Shown: positions 50,796 through 60,008, counted from the stretch's first letter. The stretch is DNA of 64,000 bases from Hyphomonas sp. (GCF_022844445.1 NZ_JALHLS010000016.1:22058-86057), one strand, 5' to 3'. Numbers and translations: made by a program. Notes: generated by a model not told the origin, from the letters alone.

Positions 50796-53460
50796 AGGTA
50801 CCGTTCGCAGGAACAAGGATGGCAGAGATCATGGGCGCGGACGTGTCCTTGAGAGTATCTGCGGCGGCCGCCGCGCCAGCGCCGTTCACATTGCTCAAGA
50901 CCACGGACACGGTCAGCGTCCCGTCGGAGAGGCCGGAGACATCGACGCCGCTGACGAGCGTCGTCGCCGCCCCTTGCGTCCCGGAACCGGTGACCGATCC
51001 CGGTCCGCCGCTGCTTGTGACGATGTAGGTGTAGGCCGCGCCTGGCTCCCCGGAGGAAATCTGGAAAGCCGCCGAAGCCTGGCCGGCGGCATTGACCGGA
51101 TCGCTCGTCCAGGCGGCGCTGTAGCCGGCCGGCACGGCGGTGGCTTTCACGATGCTCGCCGTGGCCGCTGCGCCCGGCCCGTTCGCATTGCTCACGACCA
51201 CCGACACGGTGAGTGTCCCGTCGGAGAGGGCGCTGACATCCACGCCGCTGACGGGCGTCGTCGCTGCGCCAAGCGTGCCCGATCCCGTCACGGTGCCCGC
51301 CCCGCCGCTGCTGGTGACCGTGTAGGTGTAGGCTGCGCCGGGTTCGCCGCCGAGGATCTGGAAGGCGGCTGATGCCTGATTGAGGCTCGTGACCGGGCCA
51401 GATGTCCAGGCGGCGCTGTAGCCGGACGGCAGCGCGATCCCCTTGACCACATCTGCCGTGACCGCCGGCCCGGCACCCGCCGCATTGCTGAGCACGACCG
51501 AGACAGTGAGTAATCCGTCGGCGAGGCCAGAGACATCAAGGCCGCTGACCGGCATTGTTGCGGCGCTGAGCGTGCCGCCCCCTGTCACCGCCCCCGGCCC
51601 GCCGCTGCTCGTGACCGTGTAGGCAAAGGCTGCGCCGGGTTCGCCGGAGGTAATCTGGAACGCGGCCGACGCCTGGTTGCCGGCATTGACCGGATTGCTG
51701 GTCCAGGCAGCCGCGTAGCCGGCCGGGACCGCCGCCGCCTTGAGCGTGTCGGCTGCGGCCGGCGTGCCGGCGCCATTGGCATTGCTGAGCACGACCGACA
51801 CCGTGAGCGTGCCGTCCGCAAGCCCGCTGACATTGATCCCGCTCACAAGCGCTGTGGCCGACGCCAGCGTGCCCGAACCGGTGACCGATCCCGGCCCGCC
51901 GCTGCTTGCGACGGTGTAGGCATAGGCCGCGCCTGGCTCGCCGCCCGTGATTTCGAAGGCCGCCGACGCCGCGGTCGCCGCATCGATGACAGGGACCGTC
52001 CAGGAGGCCGTATAGCCGGCCGGCACCGCGGTCCCCTTGATCACGTCGGCGGTGGCAGCGGCTCCGGCGCCATGGGCATTGCTGAGCACGACCGACACGG
52101 TCAGCGTGCCGTCGGCCAGACCGGAGACGTCGATATCGCTGAGGCGCGCGGCCGCCGCGCTGAGCCGGCCTGAGCCTGTGACAGAGCCCGGCCCCCCGCT
52201 GCTGGTCACGGTATAGGCATAGGCCGCGCCCAGTTCGCCGGCGCGGATTTCAAAAGCTGCAGCCGCCTGGTTGCCAGCATTGACGGGGCTGCTGGTCCAA
52301 GCGGCAGAATAGCCGGCCGGTACAGTCGGCCGGCGTCTTTCCTCGAACCGGATATCATTCTCCCGGTCCACCATCTTGAGCCTCAGCCCCCGGACGCTGC
52401 CTGGCGTGGCGGAGAACCGCGCGCGGGACGGATCCACGCTGAAAGTCAGCATCAGGCGGCCCTCGGCCTCTCCCGAATCCGGCCGTGTCAGGTCGCCGGA
52501 CAAACGAAAGCCCGCTCCGATCTCGAGGCCGCCGCCGATGCGGGTTTCAAACACGTCCTCAAGCGAAGGGCCGCCGTCCCACTGGCGCGCGCTGACCAGA
52601 AGATCGAGGCGCCGGGCCCAGGGCACCTGCCCGCGGATGCCGACTTCGGAACCGGCGAGCGCCCGGGCTTCAAACCCGGAGCGCGTCTCCTGCCACTCGC
52701 TCAGGGGCTCATAGAGATTGGCGAACGCCCTGAACGTGCTTTGCGCCGCTTCAATGCCGAACCCGACACGGTCATACTCGGCGTCAAGGTCGCGGTCATA
52801 GAAGACATTGGTGCCGAGCAGCCATTGTTCGTCCTGCGACATCCAACGATAGCCGAGGCCGATATTGAACGGGGTCTGGTCCGGGCCGCTGGCAATGCCG
52901 ACCTCGGTGAAGATGGTGCTGCGTCCGTTGCCTGTCTCATAGAGCGCATCGATCGCGCGCAGGGCGTAGTGCGGCTCGCCCGAGCCGACCCGCGCCGAGG
53001 CTTCAAGATTGCGCAGGAGGAAGAGGTCACTGTCATTTGCCCGCGCCTCGAGGGCGCTGGAACCTTCGGCCGAAAGCAGGCTCAGGAGGCGGCCGGATAC
53101 AACATCCGTACCGGGAGCATTGCCGTCCGTCAGGACCGAGGTGAGCCAGAACTGGAGCGCCGGATCGACACGGGTGGCCAGGGAGCCTGCACCGGACGGG
53201 AGAGGCAAAACGGAGACAGCCTCGCGGGCGAGCGCGTCGGAGAGGCAGTTGCCAAGCTGGTTTTCGACCTGCGCCGCAAGCTCCGGATACGAACCGGTTG
53301 CGGGAAGCGACGCCAGGGCCGCGCAGGGGAGCGGCGGCTGGGCCTGGGCGCCCTGGGCGAAGAGCGCCAGGCAGCCCAGGATGGCAGGCGCCAGCAAGCC
53401 GCAAGCAGGTGTCCGCCTGAAGCGTCCGAAGAGGCGGTCAAAGGTACCGGCGAAAAACAC
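50782..53460 (-). CDS. Inverse autotransporter (intimin/invasin-like adhesin) with five Ig-like repeats
   Basis: An 892-residue protein. Signal peptide about 1-41 (LALFAQGAQAQ). Residues about 130-345 form the inverse-autotransporter beta-barrel (TEVGIASGPDQTPFNIGLGY, then NVFYDRDLDAEYDRVGFGIE). A linker leads to five 99-residue Ig-like repeats (380-871), each starting (V/L)P(A/S)GYxAxWT. The chain then ends in DTSAPMISAILVPANGTYDE plus one residue, the first strand of a further SwmB-like domain that is completed only in the next gene. Intimin-type adhesins expose C-terminal repeats on the surface. The abrupt end indicates gene fission or a frameshift. Confidence 0.82.
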   Translation of the reverse strand: MFFAGTFDRLFGRFRRTPACGLLAPAILGCLALFAQGAQAQPPLPCAALASLPATGSYPELAAQVENQLGNCLSDALAREAVSVLPLPSGAGSLATRVDPALQFWLTSVLTDGNAPGTDVVSGRLLSLLSAEGSSALEARANDSDLFLLRNLEASARVGSGEPHYALRAIDALYETGNGRSTIFTEVGIASGPDQTPFNIGLGYRWMSQDEQWLLGTNVFYDRDLDAEYDRVGFGIEAAQSTFRAFANLYEPLSEWQETRSGFEARALAGSEVGIRGQVPWARRLDLLVSARQWDGGPSLEDVFETRIGGGLEIGAGFRLSGDLTRPDSGEAEGRLMLTFSVDPSRARFSATPGSVRGLRLKMVDRENDIRFEERRRPTVPAGYSAAWTSSPVNAGNQAAAAFEIRAGELGAAYAYTVTSSGGPGSVTGSGRLSAAAARLSDIDVSGLADGTLTVSVVLSNAHGAGAAATADVIKGTAVPAGYTASWTVPVIDAATAASAAFEITGGEPGAAYAYTVASSGGPGSVTGSGTLASATALVSGINVSGLADGTLTVSVVLSNANGAGTPAAADTLKAAAVPAGYAAAWTSNPVNAGNQASAAFQITSGEPGAAFAYTVTSSGGPGAVTGGGTLSAATMPVSGLDVSGLADGLLTVSVVLSNAAGAGPAVTADVVKGIALPSGYSAAWTSGPVTSLNQASAAFQILGGEPGAAYTYTVTSSGGAGTVTGSGTLGAATTPVSGVDVSALSDGTLTVSVVVSNANGPGAAATASIVKATAVPAGYSAAWTSDPVNAAGQASAAFQISSGEPGAAYTYIVTSSGGPGSVTGSGTQGAATTLVSGVDVSGLSDGTLTVSVVLSNVNGAGAAAAADTLKDTSAPMISAILVPANGTYDEN
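50848..52323 (-). repeat. Five in-frame tandem repeats of about 297 bases
   Basis: The five 99-codon units of the adhesin are tandem and similar at DNA level (for example the repeated segments coding GEPGAAYxYTVTSSGG and LADGTLTVSVVLSN). Such arrays expand and contract by recombination and may be prone to assembly collapse. Confidence 0.85.
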
Positions 53461-54329
53461 AGCAAGGCCTTAAAAAACAAGCCAGTGCGCAGCGCTCCTC
53501 CGGCTATGGAATGTCAACTAAGTTACATACCGGGGGTACTTAACGGTTCGTGAAACCCGGGTCCGGAAACACCTGTGCAGGGCTACCTTGCACGGGTCGC
53601 CGGGCCTATCTGCTCTCGCGGGCGGGCGCCCGCCTGCTGGTGGCACTGCAGGATTGGCCGATGCCGGGCGCGCCGCGCGTCGCTGGGGGCTTTTTGTCAC
53701 AGGAAAACAGGACAGTAAGGGCGAGGGGCTCGTCTATTGTCCACCGCGGCCCGCAAGGCGCCTGAATCACGAGGCGCAAGGCGGGCGCCGGCGCAGCTGA
53801 AGCGGGAGGCGGACGGAACGGCCGCCCCGTCCAGCGCGCACCCGCTTGCCATCGGACGACTTTTGCGATGATCCTTTTGCCGTGGGAGGACAGGCAGGGT
53901 GGGCGCATTTGTCTTCGGCCAGTTGCGCAATCACCAGGCCGGCACCGGCGCACCCTTCGGCGCGGCGTCTGGCGCGCCGCCTCTTGACCAGCCGTTGCGG
54001 CGTCCAGGCTGGCTTTCCATCGTGTCGGTAGACCCGGCAGGCGCTGAACATCAGATCCCTGTTTCTGGTCCGGACTGCAGATTGCGATCACAGGCGCGGA
54101 TGCGACCAGGCATTGCTCAACTCTTTTTTGGGGTTCCGGCGTCGCAGCGTGATGGAACTCACAGCGCTGCAGCTGGCCGCAAGCTAGCGTGGCGGAGGCC
54201 GGTAAGCAGCTTGGGAAAGCGGCGCGAATACCAACCTTGCAAAACCTGGCGAGCCGTTGGCCCCCCGCGGCAGCGGCGCGTCCAACTGAACATGTCCGCA
54301 GAGGACCTGACCGAACAAGGATCTTCCAG
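53461..54329. other. 870-base gap between divergent adhesin and lipoprotein genes
   Basis: No gene is supported. Open frames here have shadow-like composition and no ribosome sites. On the minus strand TTGACA (within AGTTGACATTCC, about 53510-53515) upstream of the adhesin gene could be a -35, but no clear -10 follows. Sequence near 54187-54329 should hold the lipoprotein-operon promoter. No regulator box was recognised. Confidence 0.4.
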
Positions 54330-55673
54330 ATGAAAACCAGGATCACCCACGCCCTCGCTGCCTGCCTCCTTTTCGCGGGCTGCGCGGCTGTCTCCTCAAG
54401 GCAGGTCGACTATGCGGAATCGACCGGCACCTCCGGCCTGCAGTACTCGGCGCCAAAGGCGCTGATGACCGTTGAGGTCCTGGCCAGCGCTGAGGACGTC
54501 TCGATTGCCGTCTCCCAGCCCTTCCTTGTCGGCGACCCGGACGCGACTTTCACCATGAAATCGTCGTCCGGCATGTTCGCCGATCAGCGCTACGACTTCA
54601 GGGTCGACGGCGTGACGCGCCTGCTCTGGATCGTGCGATCTGAATCCCTCGGCCGGCTCGATGAAGCGCTCATCGCCGCTGCCAAGTCCTATGGCGGCAT
54701 CATCAGCAGTGGCGGCGGGCCGAGAGAAGAAAAGGCGGCCGTTGGCGCCAATGAGCCGGCGCTCATCTATTTCCGAACGATCGATCCCCTGATGCAGGCC
54801 GACTGCGGGTTCGGCCGGGCCTGCCGGCTTGCAAAGCTCGAAGCTGAGCTCGAGGCGGCAATCCGGTCGCGGATAAGCTGCACGGCGCAGGCTTCGGCGG
54901 GTGAGAACCCGATGTGCAGCCCGCTGCGCGCCGGGCGCAATCCATTCAGCATCGAGCTCATTCCGCTGTTTGAGGTCGCCGCCGGCGACGCTGCGCCGGC
55001 AAGGAAGGCGAAGCCCTGCCGCGGATCGATCTGCTACCGGGTTCCGGTTCCCTACGAGATGCGGGTCCGGGTCGAGAATGTCAGTGACGTGTCCCAGATG
55101 GTCCTCCTGCCGAACGAGGCGCCGATCTTCAGCTATGATGTCGGCGCCGGCCTGTTTGCCGACTCCAAGGCCTTCATCGGTCTGGAGAATGGCATGCCCG
55201 TCCGTACACGCGCAAACCGGGACAATGAACTGGCGGCAGCTGCCGCAGTCCCGCTCTCCGTGACACAGGCACTGTTCCAGGGCGCCTCAGACGTGCTGAC
55301 GCTGCGCGTCAAGTACACGAAAGAGCTGAAAGGCGCATTGCTGGCCGATGAAGAGCTTGAAAAGGAACTGAAGCGCATTGCGGACGCAGAAGCGGCGGCG
55401 CGGCGCGCGCAGACCCGGCGAACGGCCTCGGGCGCAGACGCGGCAGAGGAAGACGAAGAGGAAGTTGACCCGGGTTTCGGCGCCCTGCCTCCCGGTACGC
55501 CGGACGAGGAAAGCGGCGAAGTGGCCGGTGAGGCGGGCAGTGTCGACAATCTCGGCGTCGAAGATGACGGCGGATCTGCCGCCCCGACGCCGGAAGACGT
55601 CGTCGCCGCGACCACCCGGGTCCTCAAGCCGGCCGCAGAGCCCCTGCTCACTGTCACCATACCCGCCCAGTAG
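54330..55673 (+). CDS. Lipoprotein of unknown function, first gene of the protease/TIR operon
   Basis: A 447-residue protein. The lipobox LLFAGC at about residues 14-19 marks a lipoprotein. The body is predicted mixed alpha/beta with several cysteines (DCGFGRAC, CRGSICYR). The C-terminal 90 residues are acidic and low-complexity (AEEDEEEVDPG). No known domain recognised. AAGGA is eight bases before the ATG at 54330; a longer upstream frame is not supported. It is 18 bases ahead of the protease gene. Confidence 0.75.
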   Translation: MKTRITHALAACLLFAGCAAVSSRQVDYAESTGTSGLQYSAPKALMTVEVLASAEDVSIAVSQPFLVGDPDATFTMKSSSGMFADQRYDFRVDGVTRLLWIVRSESLGRLDEALIAAAKSYGGIISSGGGPREEKAAVGANEPALIYFRTIDPLMQADCGFGRACRLAKLEAELEAAIRSRISCTAQASAGENPMCSPLRAGRNPFSIELIPLFEVAAGDAAPARKAKPCRGSICYRVPVPYEMRVRVENVSDVSQMVLLPNEAPIFSYDVGAGLFADSKAFIGLENGMPVRTRANRDNELAAAAAVPLSVTQALFQGASDVLTLRVKYTKELKGALLADEELEKELKRIADAEAAARRAQTRRTASGADAAEEDEEEVDPGFGALPPGTPDEESGEVAGEAGSVDNLGVEDDGGSAAPTPEDVVAATTRVLKPAAEPLLTVTIPAQ

Positions 55674-55691
55674 ACCAGAGGAGGCAAGCCG

Positions 55692-56483
55692 ATGTGGTTC
55701 AGGAAGCGCTCAAGTCCGCCGGCCGATGTTCACAAACGCGGCCCACAGCTGGAGAGCATCTTCGGCGAGGACGATCGCCGGATCGTCGGTGACATTGCCC
55801 ATCCGTTCTGGCGACCGTTCTGTCTCCTGAAGTTCGGCTTTCCGGGCAGCAACGCCACGTTCATCGGCACCGGCGTCCTGATAGGCCCGCGCCTCATCCT
55901 GACCGCGGCCCACAATCTCTATAGCCTGGACGCCCGCGCCGGCATCGCCGCCGCGACCGCCATGGCCGGCTTCCAGGACGGGCAGCCGTCTGCCGAAGCC
56001 GCCATCATCAACTGGAAGATCCATAGCGACTACCCGAGCCAGCACCCGGCCGACCCTGATCGCTACCGCTATGATTTCGGGGTCGCCCTGGTCGAAAGCG
56101 ATGCGCTCTTCGAATGGGCGGGCGCCGCCTGGTCGATCGGTGCCATGACCCCGTTTGCCGACAAGGCGCTGGCGAAGAAGCGCCTGCTGATCGCCGGCTA
56201 CCCGGCCGCCGACAAGCTGGAGGACACCCGCCTGAAGTGGAGTTACGGCTCGCCCCTCTCAGGACAGATCAGGGAAACCTTGTTCACCTACCGGATCGAC
56301 ACGACAGGCGGCCAGAGCGGCGCACCGGTCTTTCACCTCGAGACCGACACGAGCCCGCCGGTAATCGCAGGGATTCACGTCAGCGGGTTTGAAGGCCAGC
56401 ACAACATCGCGCGCCGGTTCACGCAAAAGGCCAAGACAAGTATCGAGGGCTGGTGCCAGCAGCTCAGCAGTCCCGGGGTTTGA
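55692..56483 (+). CDS. Trypsin-like serine protease without signal peptide
   Basis: A 263-residue chymotrypsin-fold protein. The triad is His74 (ILTAAHNLY), Asp128 (YDFGVALV) and Ser209 (TTGGQSGAPVF), close to V8/glutamyl-endopeptidase-like bacterial proteases. There is no signal peptide or membrane segment, so it probably acts in the cytoplasm, as do the trypsin domains found in bacterial immune and signalling systems. GGAGG is seven bases before the ATG. The gap of 336 bases to the TIR gene contains a small possible leader frame. Confidence 0.85.
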   Translation: MWFRKRSSPPADVHKRGPQLESIFGEDDRRIVGDIAHPFWRPFCLLKFGFPGSNATFIGTGVLIGPRLILTAAHNLYSLDARAGIAAATAMAGFQDGQPSAEAAIINWKIHSDYPSQHPADPDRYRYDFGVALVESDALFEWAGAAWSIGAMTPFADKALAKKRLLIAGYPAADKLEDTRLKWSYGSPLSGQIRETLFTYRIDTTGGQSGAPVFHLETDTSPPVIAGIHVSGFEGQHNIARRFTQKAKTSIEGWCQQLSSPGV

Positions 56484-56704
56484 AGCCAGGATCTGCCCGG
56501 CGCGCCGGCCGCGGTGCGCCGTCGCGCCGTGCGCGCAGCCCGGATCTGCCTGCCGGACTAAACGGAAAGATTGATCTGCACAAAGAATATGGCCTGCCGT
56601 GAACAATGTCACGCTGCCCCTTGCCTCAGACACGCTAGCGTCCTGCTGACAGCTTCGAGCGGGCCGGGCGCCCCCTTGCTGTCTGGCAGCCAGGGAGCGT
56701 GACC
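56484..56704. other. Gap between protease and TIR genes
   Basis: The first 220 bases of the 336-base gap. GC-rich with short dyads but no gene. A separate promoter for the TIR gene pair is possible; none is convincing. Confidence 0.35.
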
Positions 56705-56827
56705 ATGATCACAACAGCCAGTTCAGCAGCGCGGCTTTCGCGCCGCATCGCTTGCCGCGGCGGCTCCATCATACCCGGTGCGTCCGCGCCGAACTCCTCA
56801 CAGACCCGGAAGGGCGTCCATGCCTGA
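56705..56827 (+). CDS. Possible 40-residue leader ORF before the TIR gene
   Basis: GGGAG stands seven bases before ATG at 56705. The frame codes 40 residues starting MITTASSAARLSRRIACRGG and ends in a TGA that overlaps the TIR start by eight bases. It could couple translation of the TIR gene. No homology recognised, and it may be fortuitous. Confidence 0.3.
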   Translation: MITTASSAARLSRRIACRGGSIIPGASAPNSSQTRKGVHA

Positions 56828-57503
56828 AATCTTCATTTCCTACTCCCACGCAGACAGGGACCGCGTGCGCAAGCTGGTCGAGCGGCTGCGCACCGTGCCG
56901 TTTGATGTCTGGTGGGACCAGCACCTGCGCCAGGGTGATTTCAGCAACGAGATCGAGGCCCGTATCGAGGCGTCAAGCCGGGTCCTCGTCGCCTGGTCCA
57001 AGAATTCGGCAAACTCCATCTGGGTCAAGGCAGAAGCGATGCGCGCGATGGACGCCCGCAAGCTCGTCCAGGTCCAGCTCGACGGACAGAAACTTCCCCT
57101 GCCCTTCAACGGCCTGCATGCGATCCGGCTGAGTGAATGGACCGGAAATCCGGCCGATGACAGCATCGAGATCGTGATCGAGGCCCTCGGCGGCGAGCCG
57201 CGTGCCACCCCGCGCCGCGGCTGGAGCGCCGCCGCGCCCGGTCTCTCGCGCGCGCAGCGCGTGGCGCTCTGGCTTGCGCCCACCTGCCTTGTGATGCTCG
57301 CCGCCGCCGCAGGATTTCTGGCCCTGATGCCGGACCTGCCGGAAGGCCTGCCGGACAAGGCCGCCATCATGCTCGGCATCGGGGCCGGCGTGGTCGCCAC
57401 GCTCGGGGTCAGCACGGCGAGCCTGATCCTGAACGCCCTGGACGCCTTTCGCGCCGACGCCGTGCCTGCACCCGATATCCTGGCGCCCGAAAAGAAGGAC
57501 TGA
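56820..57503 (+). CDS. TIR-domain protein with two membrane segments
   Basis: A 227-residue protein. The TIR domain (about 1-125) is clear: EIFISYSHADRDRVRKLVER, then FDVWWDQHLRQGDF, SSRVLVAWSKNSANS and IWVKAEAMRA with Glu72 at the NAD-hydrolase catalytic position. Two hydrophobic segments follow (about 147-168 and 180-202) with a short tail. GGAAGG lies six bases before the ATG. Bacterial TIR domains consume NAD or make signalling nucleotides on activation. The membrane anchor and the protease and coiled-coil neighbours suggest an envelope-associated conflict or signalling system. Confidence 0.85.
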   Translation: MPEIFISYSHADRDRVRKLVERLRTVPFDVWWDQHLRQGDFSNEIEARIEASSRVLVAWSKNSANSIWVKAEAMRAMDARKLVQVQLDGQKLPLPFNGLHAIRLSEWTGNPADDSIEIVIEALGGEPRATPRRGWSAAAPGLSRAQRVALWLAPTCLVMLAAAAGFLALMPDLPEGLPDKAAIMLGIGAGVVATLGVSTASLILNALDAFRADAVPAPDILAPEKKD

Positions 57504-57508
57504 CCGAC

Positions 57509-58657
57509 ATGACTGCCAAATCCTCCGTACACGCCTTCGTAGCAACGGCCAGGGCCCTCCTTGTCGTTCAGATCACTGTCGGGATCGCGGCCGCGGCAAC
57601 CGCGCTCTGGGCGACCCAGGCGGTCTTCAATTATGCCCGGGCGAAGGACGTTGCCGAAATGGCGCAGGCAAGGGCCGCGAAAGAGAAGCAGGCGGCAAAG
57701 GACGCAAGGCAGCAGGCAGACCTCAGCCGGCTTGAAGCAACCGAAGCCGAAGCCGCCGCCAATGTCGCCCGCCAGCGCGCCGAGGCCTATACCCTGATTG
57801 CCGTGCGGTCGCGGAACGTATTGCAGGCGACCTCGCCGAAGGATTTCCGCGAAGCCGCGCTGGAACTCGAAGGCGAGCTTGCCGACCTCAGCCTCGACGG
57901 CGCAGGCCTGCTGGGTGACGCGTCAGAGGTATCGATCCTGGCATTGCTGGCGACCGCGCAGTTCCGCTCCGACCTGCCCGACCGGAGCAGCAAGGCGCTG
58001 GCCTCCATCGACCGCGCCATCCGGCTCAACAACACGCGCCTTGACCGCCTGACGCAGGAGGCCCCGCTGGCCGGCATCGACTACAATGAGGGGATCTACC
58101 TCGACAAGCTCTCCTATGTCTGCGCGGCGAGCCCAGGCGAGGAGACCGTGCTGATCAACGCGGTCCAGACATTCCCGCCCGCCGTCAAGGTCGCGCTGAT
58201 GGGCTCTGGCCGGATCGAGGGTCATTATGGTGTGCGCAGCGAATGTCCCGAAGCCGCGCTGCGCACGATCCGCACCGACCTTGGCCGCAGGACTGGCCAG
58301 GCGGATGTTCCCACGCGTGCGCAGCTCTTCAAGATCAACCGCATCTTCATCCATGTCGGATCCGAGGCCGCCCGCCCCGACGGTGAAAGGGTAAAGGCGG
58401 CGCTCGATGGCCACTACCATCCCGAGGGGGTCGAGGTGATCGGCAGGTCGTTCCGGCCCGGTGTGCGCTACTACTATCCGGAACAAAAGTCCCAGGCTGA
58501 GGAGATCGCCGGCCGGATCGCGGCGGCTTACGGGGACGACTGGCCAGAGGCAGAGTTCCGGACCGTCCTCCTGAGGGGATACCAGGGCCTTCCGCGAGAC
58601 CAGGTCGAAGTCTGGCTGCCGCCGCTTTCCGAGCCGCCCCAGGGCGCGCCGACCTGA
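57509..58657 (+). CDS. Membrane-anchored coiled-coil protein, TIR partner
   Basis: A 382-residue protein. One membrane segment at about 15-42, then a coiled coil (about 45-98, rich in Ala, Glu, Lys and Gln), a helical middle, and a C-terminal alpha/beta domain (about 280-380). That domain contains RIFIHVGSEAARPDGERVKAAL, VRYYYPEQKSQAEEIAGRIAAAY and a final VEVWLPPL. The last domain recalls small sensor-like domains in which RYFxPxD precedes an ALA-rich helix. No named family can be given. It starts five bases after the TIR stop, so the two are coupled. Confidence 0.75.
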   Translation: MTAKSSVHAFVATARALLVVQITVGIAAAATALWATQAVFNYARAKDVAEMAQARAAKEKQAAKDARQQADLSRLEATEAEAAANVARQRAEAYTLIAVRSRNVLQATSPKDFREAALELEGELADLSLDGAGLLGDASEVSILALLATAQFRSDLPDRSSKALASIDRAIRLNNTRLDRLTQEAPLAGIDYNEGIYLDKLSYVCAASPGEETVLINAVQTFPPAVKVALMGSGRIEGHYGVRSECPEAALRTIRTDLGRRTGQADVPTRAQLFKINRIFIHVGSEAARPDGERVKAALDGHYHPEGVEVIGRSFRPGVRYYYPEQKSQAEEIAGRIAAAYGDDWPEAEFRTVLLRGYQGLPRDQVEVWLPPLSEPPQGAPT

Positions 58658-59041
58658 AAGCCTAAGAAGGCGTTTCTTGCCCGCTGCGTGATTTTCTTCA
58701 CGGGCACGCAGCGTCCCGGCAGGTTAGGTTTCTCTTCAGGCAGAACATCCTTGTACGGCAGGTCAGTGCGCAGGGCGGAACAGAAGGCGGGACAGATTGT
58801 CAGTCTACGGCCATATCCGAACGCGGGCAGAGATGCTGTTATCCGGGTGCGCCGCCGAAGAGAAACATGCAGTCCGTGCCGCCGCCTTGCAGCCGGCCTT
58901 CGATTCCGCTCGCTCGTCGGCGGCCGGCGCCGGGCCCCTGGACCCCCGGGGGACGGGCATCCTCCAGGCCCGTAGCAGGCTGAACACGACTGCAGCCCTG
59001 CCGCGGGACGCAGGCGCGACATGTTTCTCCCCTGCGGCCTC
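58658..59041 (+). other. Gap after the TIR operon, contains a hairpin
   Basis: No gene. CGCTGCGTG (58682-58690) and CACGCAGCG (58705-58713) form a nine-base stem with a 14-base loop just after the operon. The rest is GC-rich and unrecognised. Together with the terminator at 59042 it could encode a small RNA, but no promoter is evident. Confidence 0.35.
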
Positions 59042-59082
59042 GGGGTGCCTGGCCTGACCCTTCGCCAGGCACCCCTTTTTTT
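59042..59082 (+). terminator. Strong intrinsic terminator
   Basis: GGGGTGCCTGGC (59042-59053) and GCCAGGCACCCC (59064-59075) make a perfect 12-base stem, followed immediately by seven T residues. It reads rightward, about 385 bases after the TIR operon, so it ends either a long operon transcript or an unrecognised RNA. Confidence 0.92.
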
Positions 59083-59206
59083 CTCCGAGTCCATGCCCCT
59101 GCCCCTGATCTTTCCACCTCCCGTGACGTTCATCACGCTCTTTCGCCTTGCCATCCAGCTAGGACATGAAGCACCGTATGGTTTAGACGAACGCGCGGGG
59201 ACCAGC

Positions 59207-59869
59207 ATGCAAGGCGACACAGCCGCCGACAGACCGGGGCGTCCGAGGCAGGCGATCTTCGAGGAACGCGGCCGGTTCAAGGCTTTCGAGCCGGGCGAGG
59301 AAATCATCTCGGCCGGCGACGAGCGCACGGACATCTATTTCATCCTCGATGGCGAGGTGAAGGTGATTTACCTCAGCGCGAGCGGCAAGGACATCTGGCA
59401 CAATCTGCTCGGGCCCGGGACGACGTTCGGCGAGATGGCAGCTCTGACGGGCCGCGCGCGCAACGCCAGTGTCATTGCTTCCCAGAAGACACACGTCGCC
59501 GTTGTCTCGCGCGCTGAAATGATCGCGTTGATGCAGGCCGATCCGTCGATTGCGATCTGGCTGCTCACGGAAATGGCAGAGCGTCTCCACCAGTCCAACG
59601 AGATGGTCCGCTCGCTGGTCGCACAGAGCGTCTCGCAGCGCGTGCGGGCCGAACTCGCCCGTCTGGCTGCGCCGGTCGCCGGCGCGCTGGACCAGTTCGC
59701 CATCGAGCCGCCGCCGAACCTCTCCGAGATCGCACGCCGTCTCAACACCGACCGGGAGAATGTCTCGCGCGAGGTCTCTGCCCTGACCACGCGCGGCATC
59801 CTTCGCAAGGAGCCTGACCGGCTGATGATCCTGGACGCCGAATTCCTGACCTCGACCTCCTCGCTCTGA
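59207..59869 (+). CDS. Crp/Fnr-family transcriptional regulator
   Basis: A 220-residue protein. The cyclic-nucleotide-binding fold (about 15-130) contains FKAFEPGEEIISAGDERTDIY, FILDGEVKVIY and GTTFGEMAALTGRARNASVIA. The C-terminal winged helix has PPPNLSEIARRLNTDREN then VSREVSALTTRGI. There is no N-terminal cysteine cluster, so it is Crp-like rather than Fnr-like. The pocket segment FGEMA followed by GRARNASV is compatible with cyclic nucleotide binding. The ATG at 59207 is the best guess. A cyclase-like gene lies 2.2 kb downstream. Confidence 0.88.
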   Translation: MQGDTAADRPGRPRQAIFEERGRFKAFEPGEEIISAGDERTDIYFILDGEVKVIYLSASGKDIWHNLLGPGTTFGEMAALTGRARNASVIASQKTHVAVVSRAEMIALMQADPSIAIWLLTEMAERLHQSNEMVRSLVAQSVSQRVRAELARLAAPVAGALDQFAIEPPPNLSEIARRLNTDRENVSREVSALTTRGILRKEPDRLMILDAEFLTSTSSL

Positions 59870-59950
59870 CAAGTGGAAGACAAAGGCGTTCGAATTCGAC
59901 GTCGGGGGAGCGAGCTGCGTAACATCTAGGGTTGACGTCTGACGGCAAGT

Positions 59951-59969
59951 CCCTGTCGTATCGACAGGG
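59951..59969 (+). promoter_or_regulatory. Inverted repeat CCCTGTCG-TAT-CGACAGGG before the FAD gene
   Basis: A perfect eight-base dyad 40 bases upstream of the FAD-oxidoreductase start, overlapping a possible promoter (TTGACG at 59933-59938). It could be a regulator site or an mRNA hairpin. It does not resemble a Crp box. Confidence 0.4.
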
Positions 59970-60008
59970 TCGGAAAAGGGCCAGGGGCGAGGCCGAAACG
60001 GGGGATGA

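Noticed and set aside
50848..52323. CRISPR-like or satellite array
   Set aside because: The units are about 297 bases, contiguous and in frame, and encode Ig-like domains.
53606..54346. 246-codon minus-strand frame in the gap before the lipoprotein gene
   Set aside because: No ribosome site, no domain, shadow-like composition, and it overlaps the lipoprotein start region.
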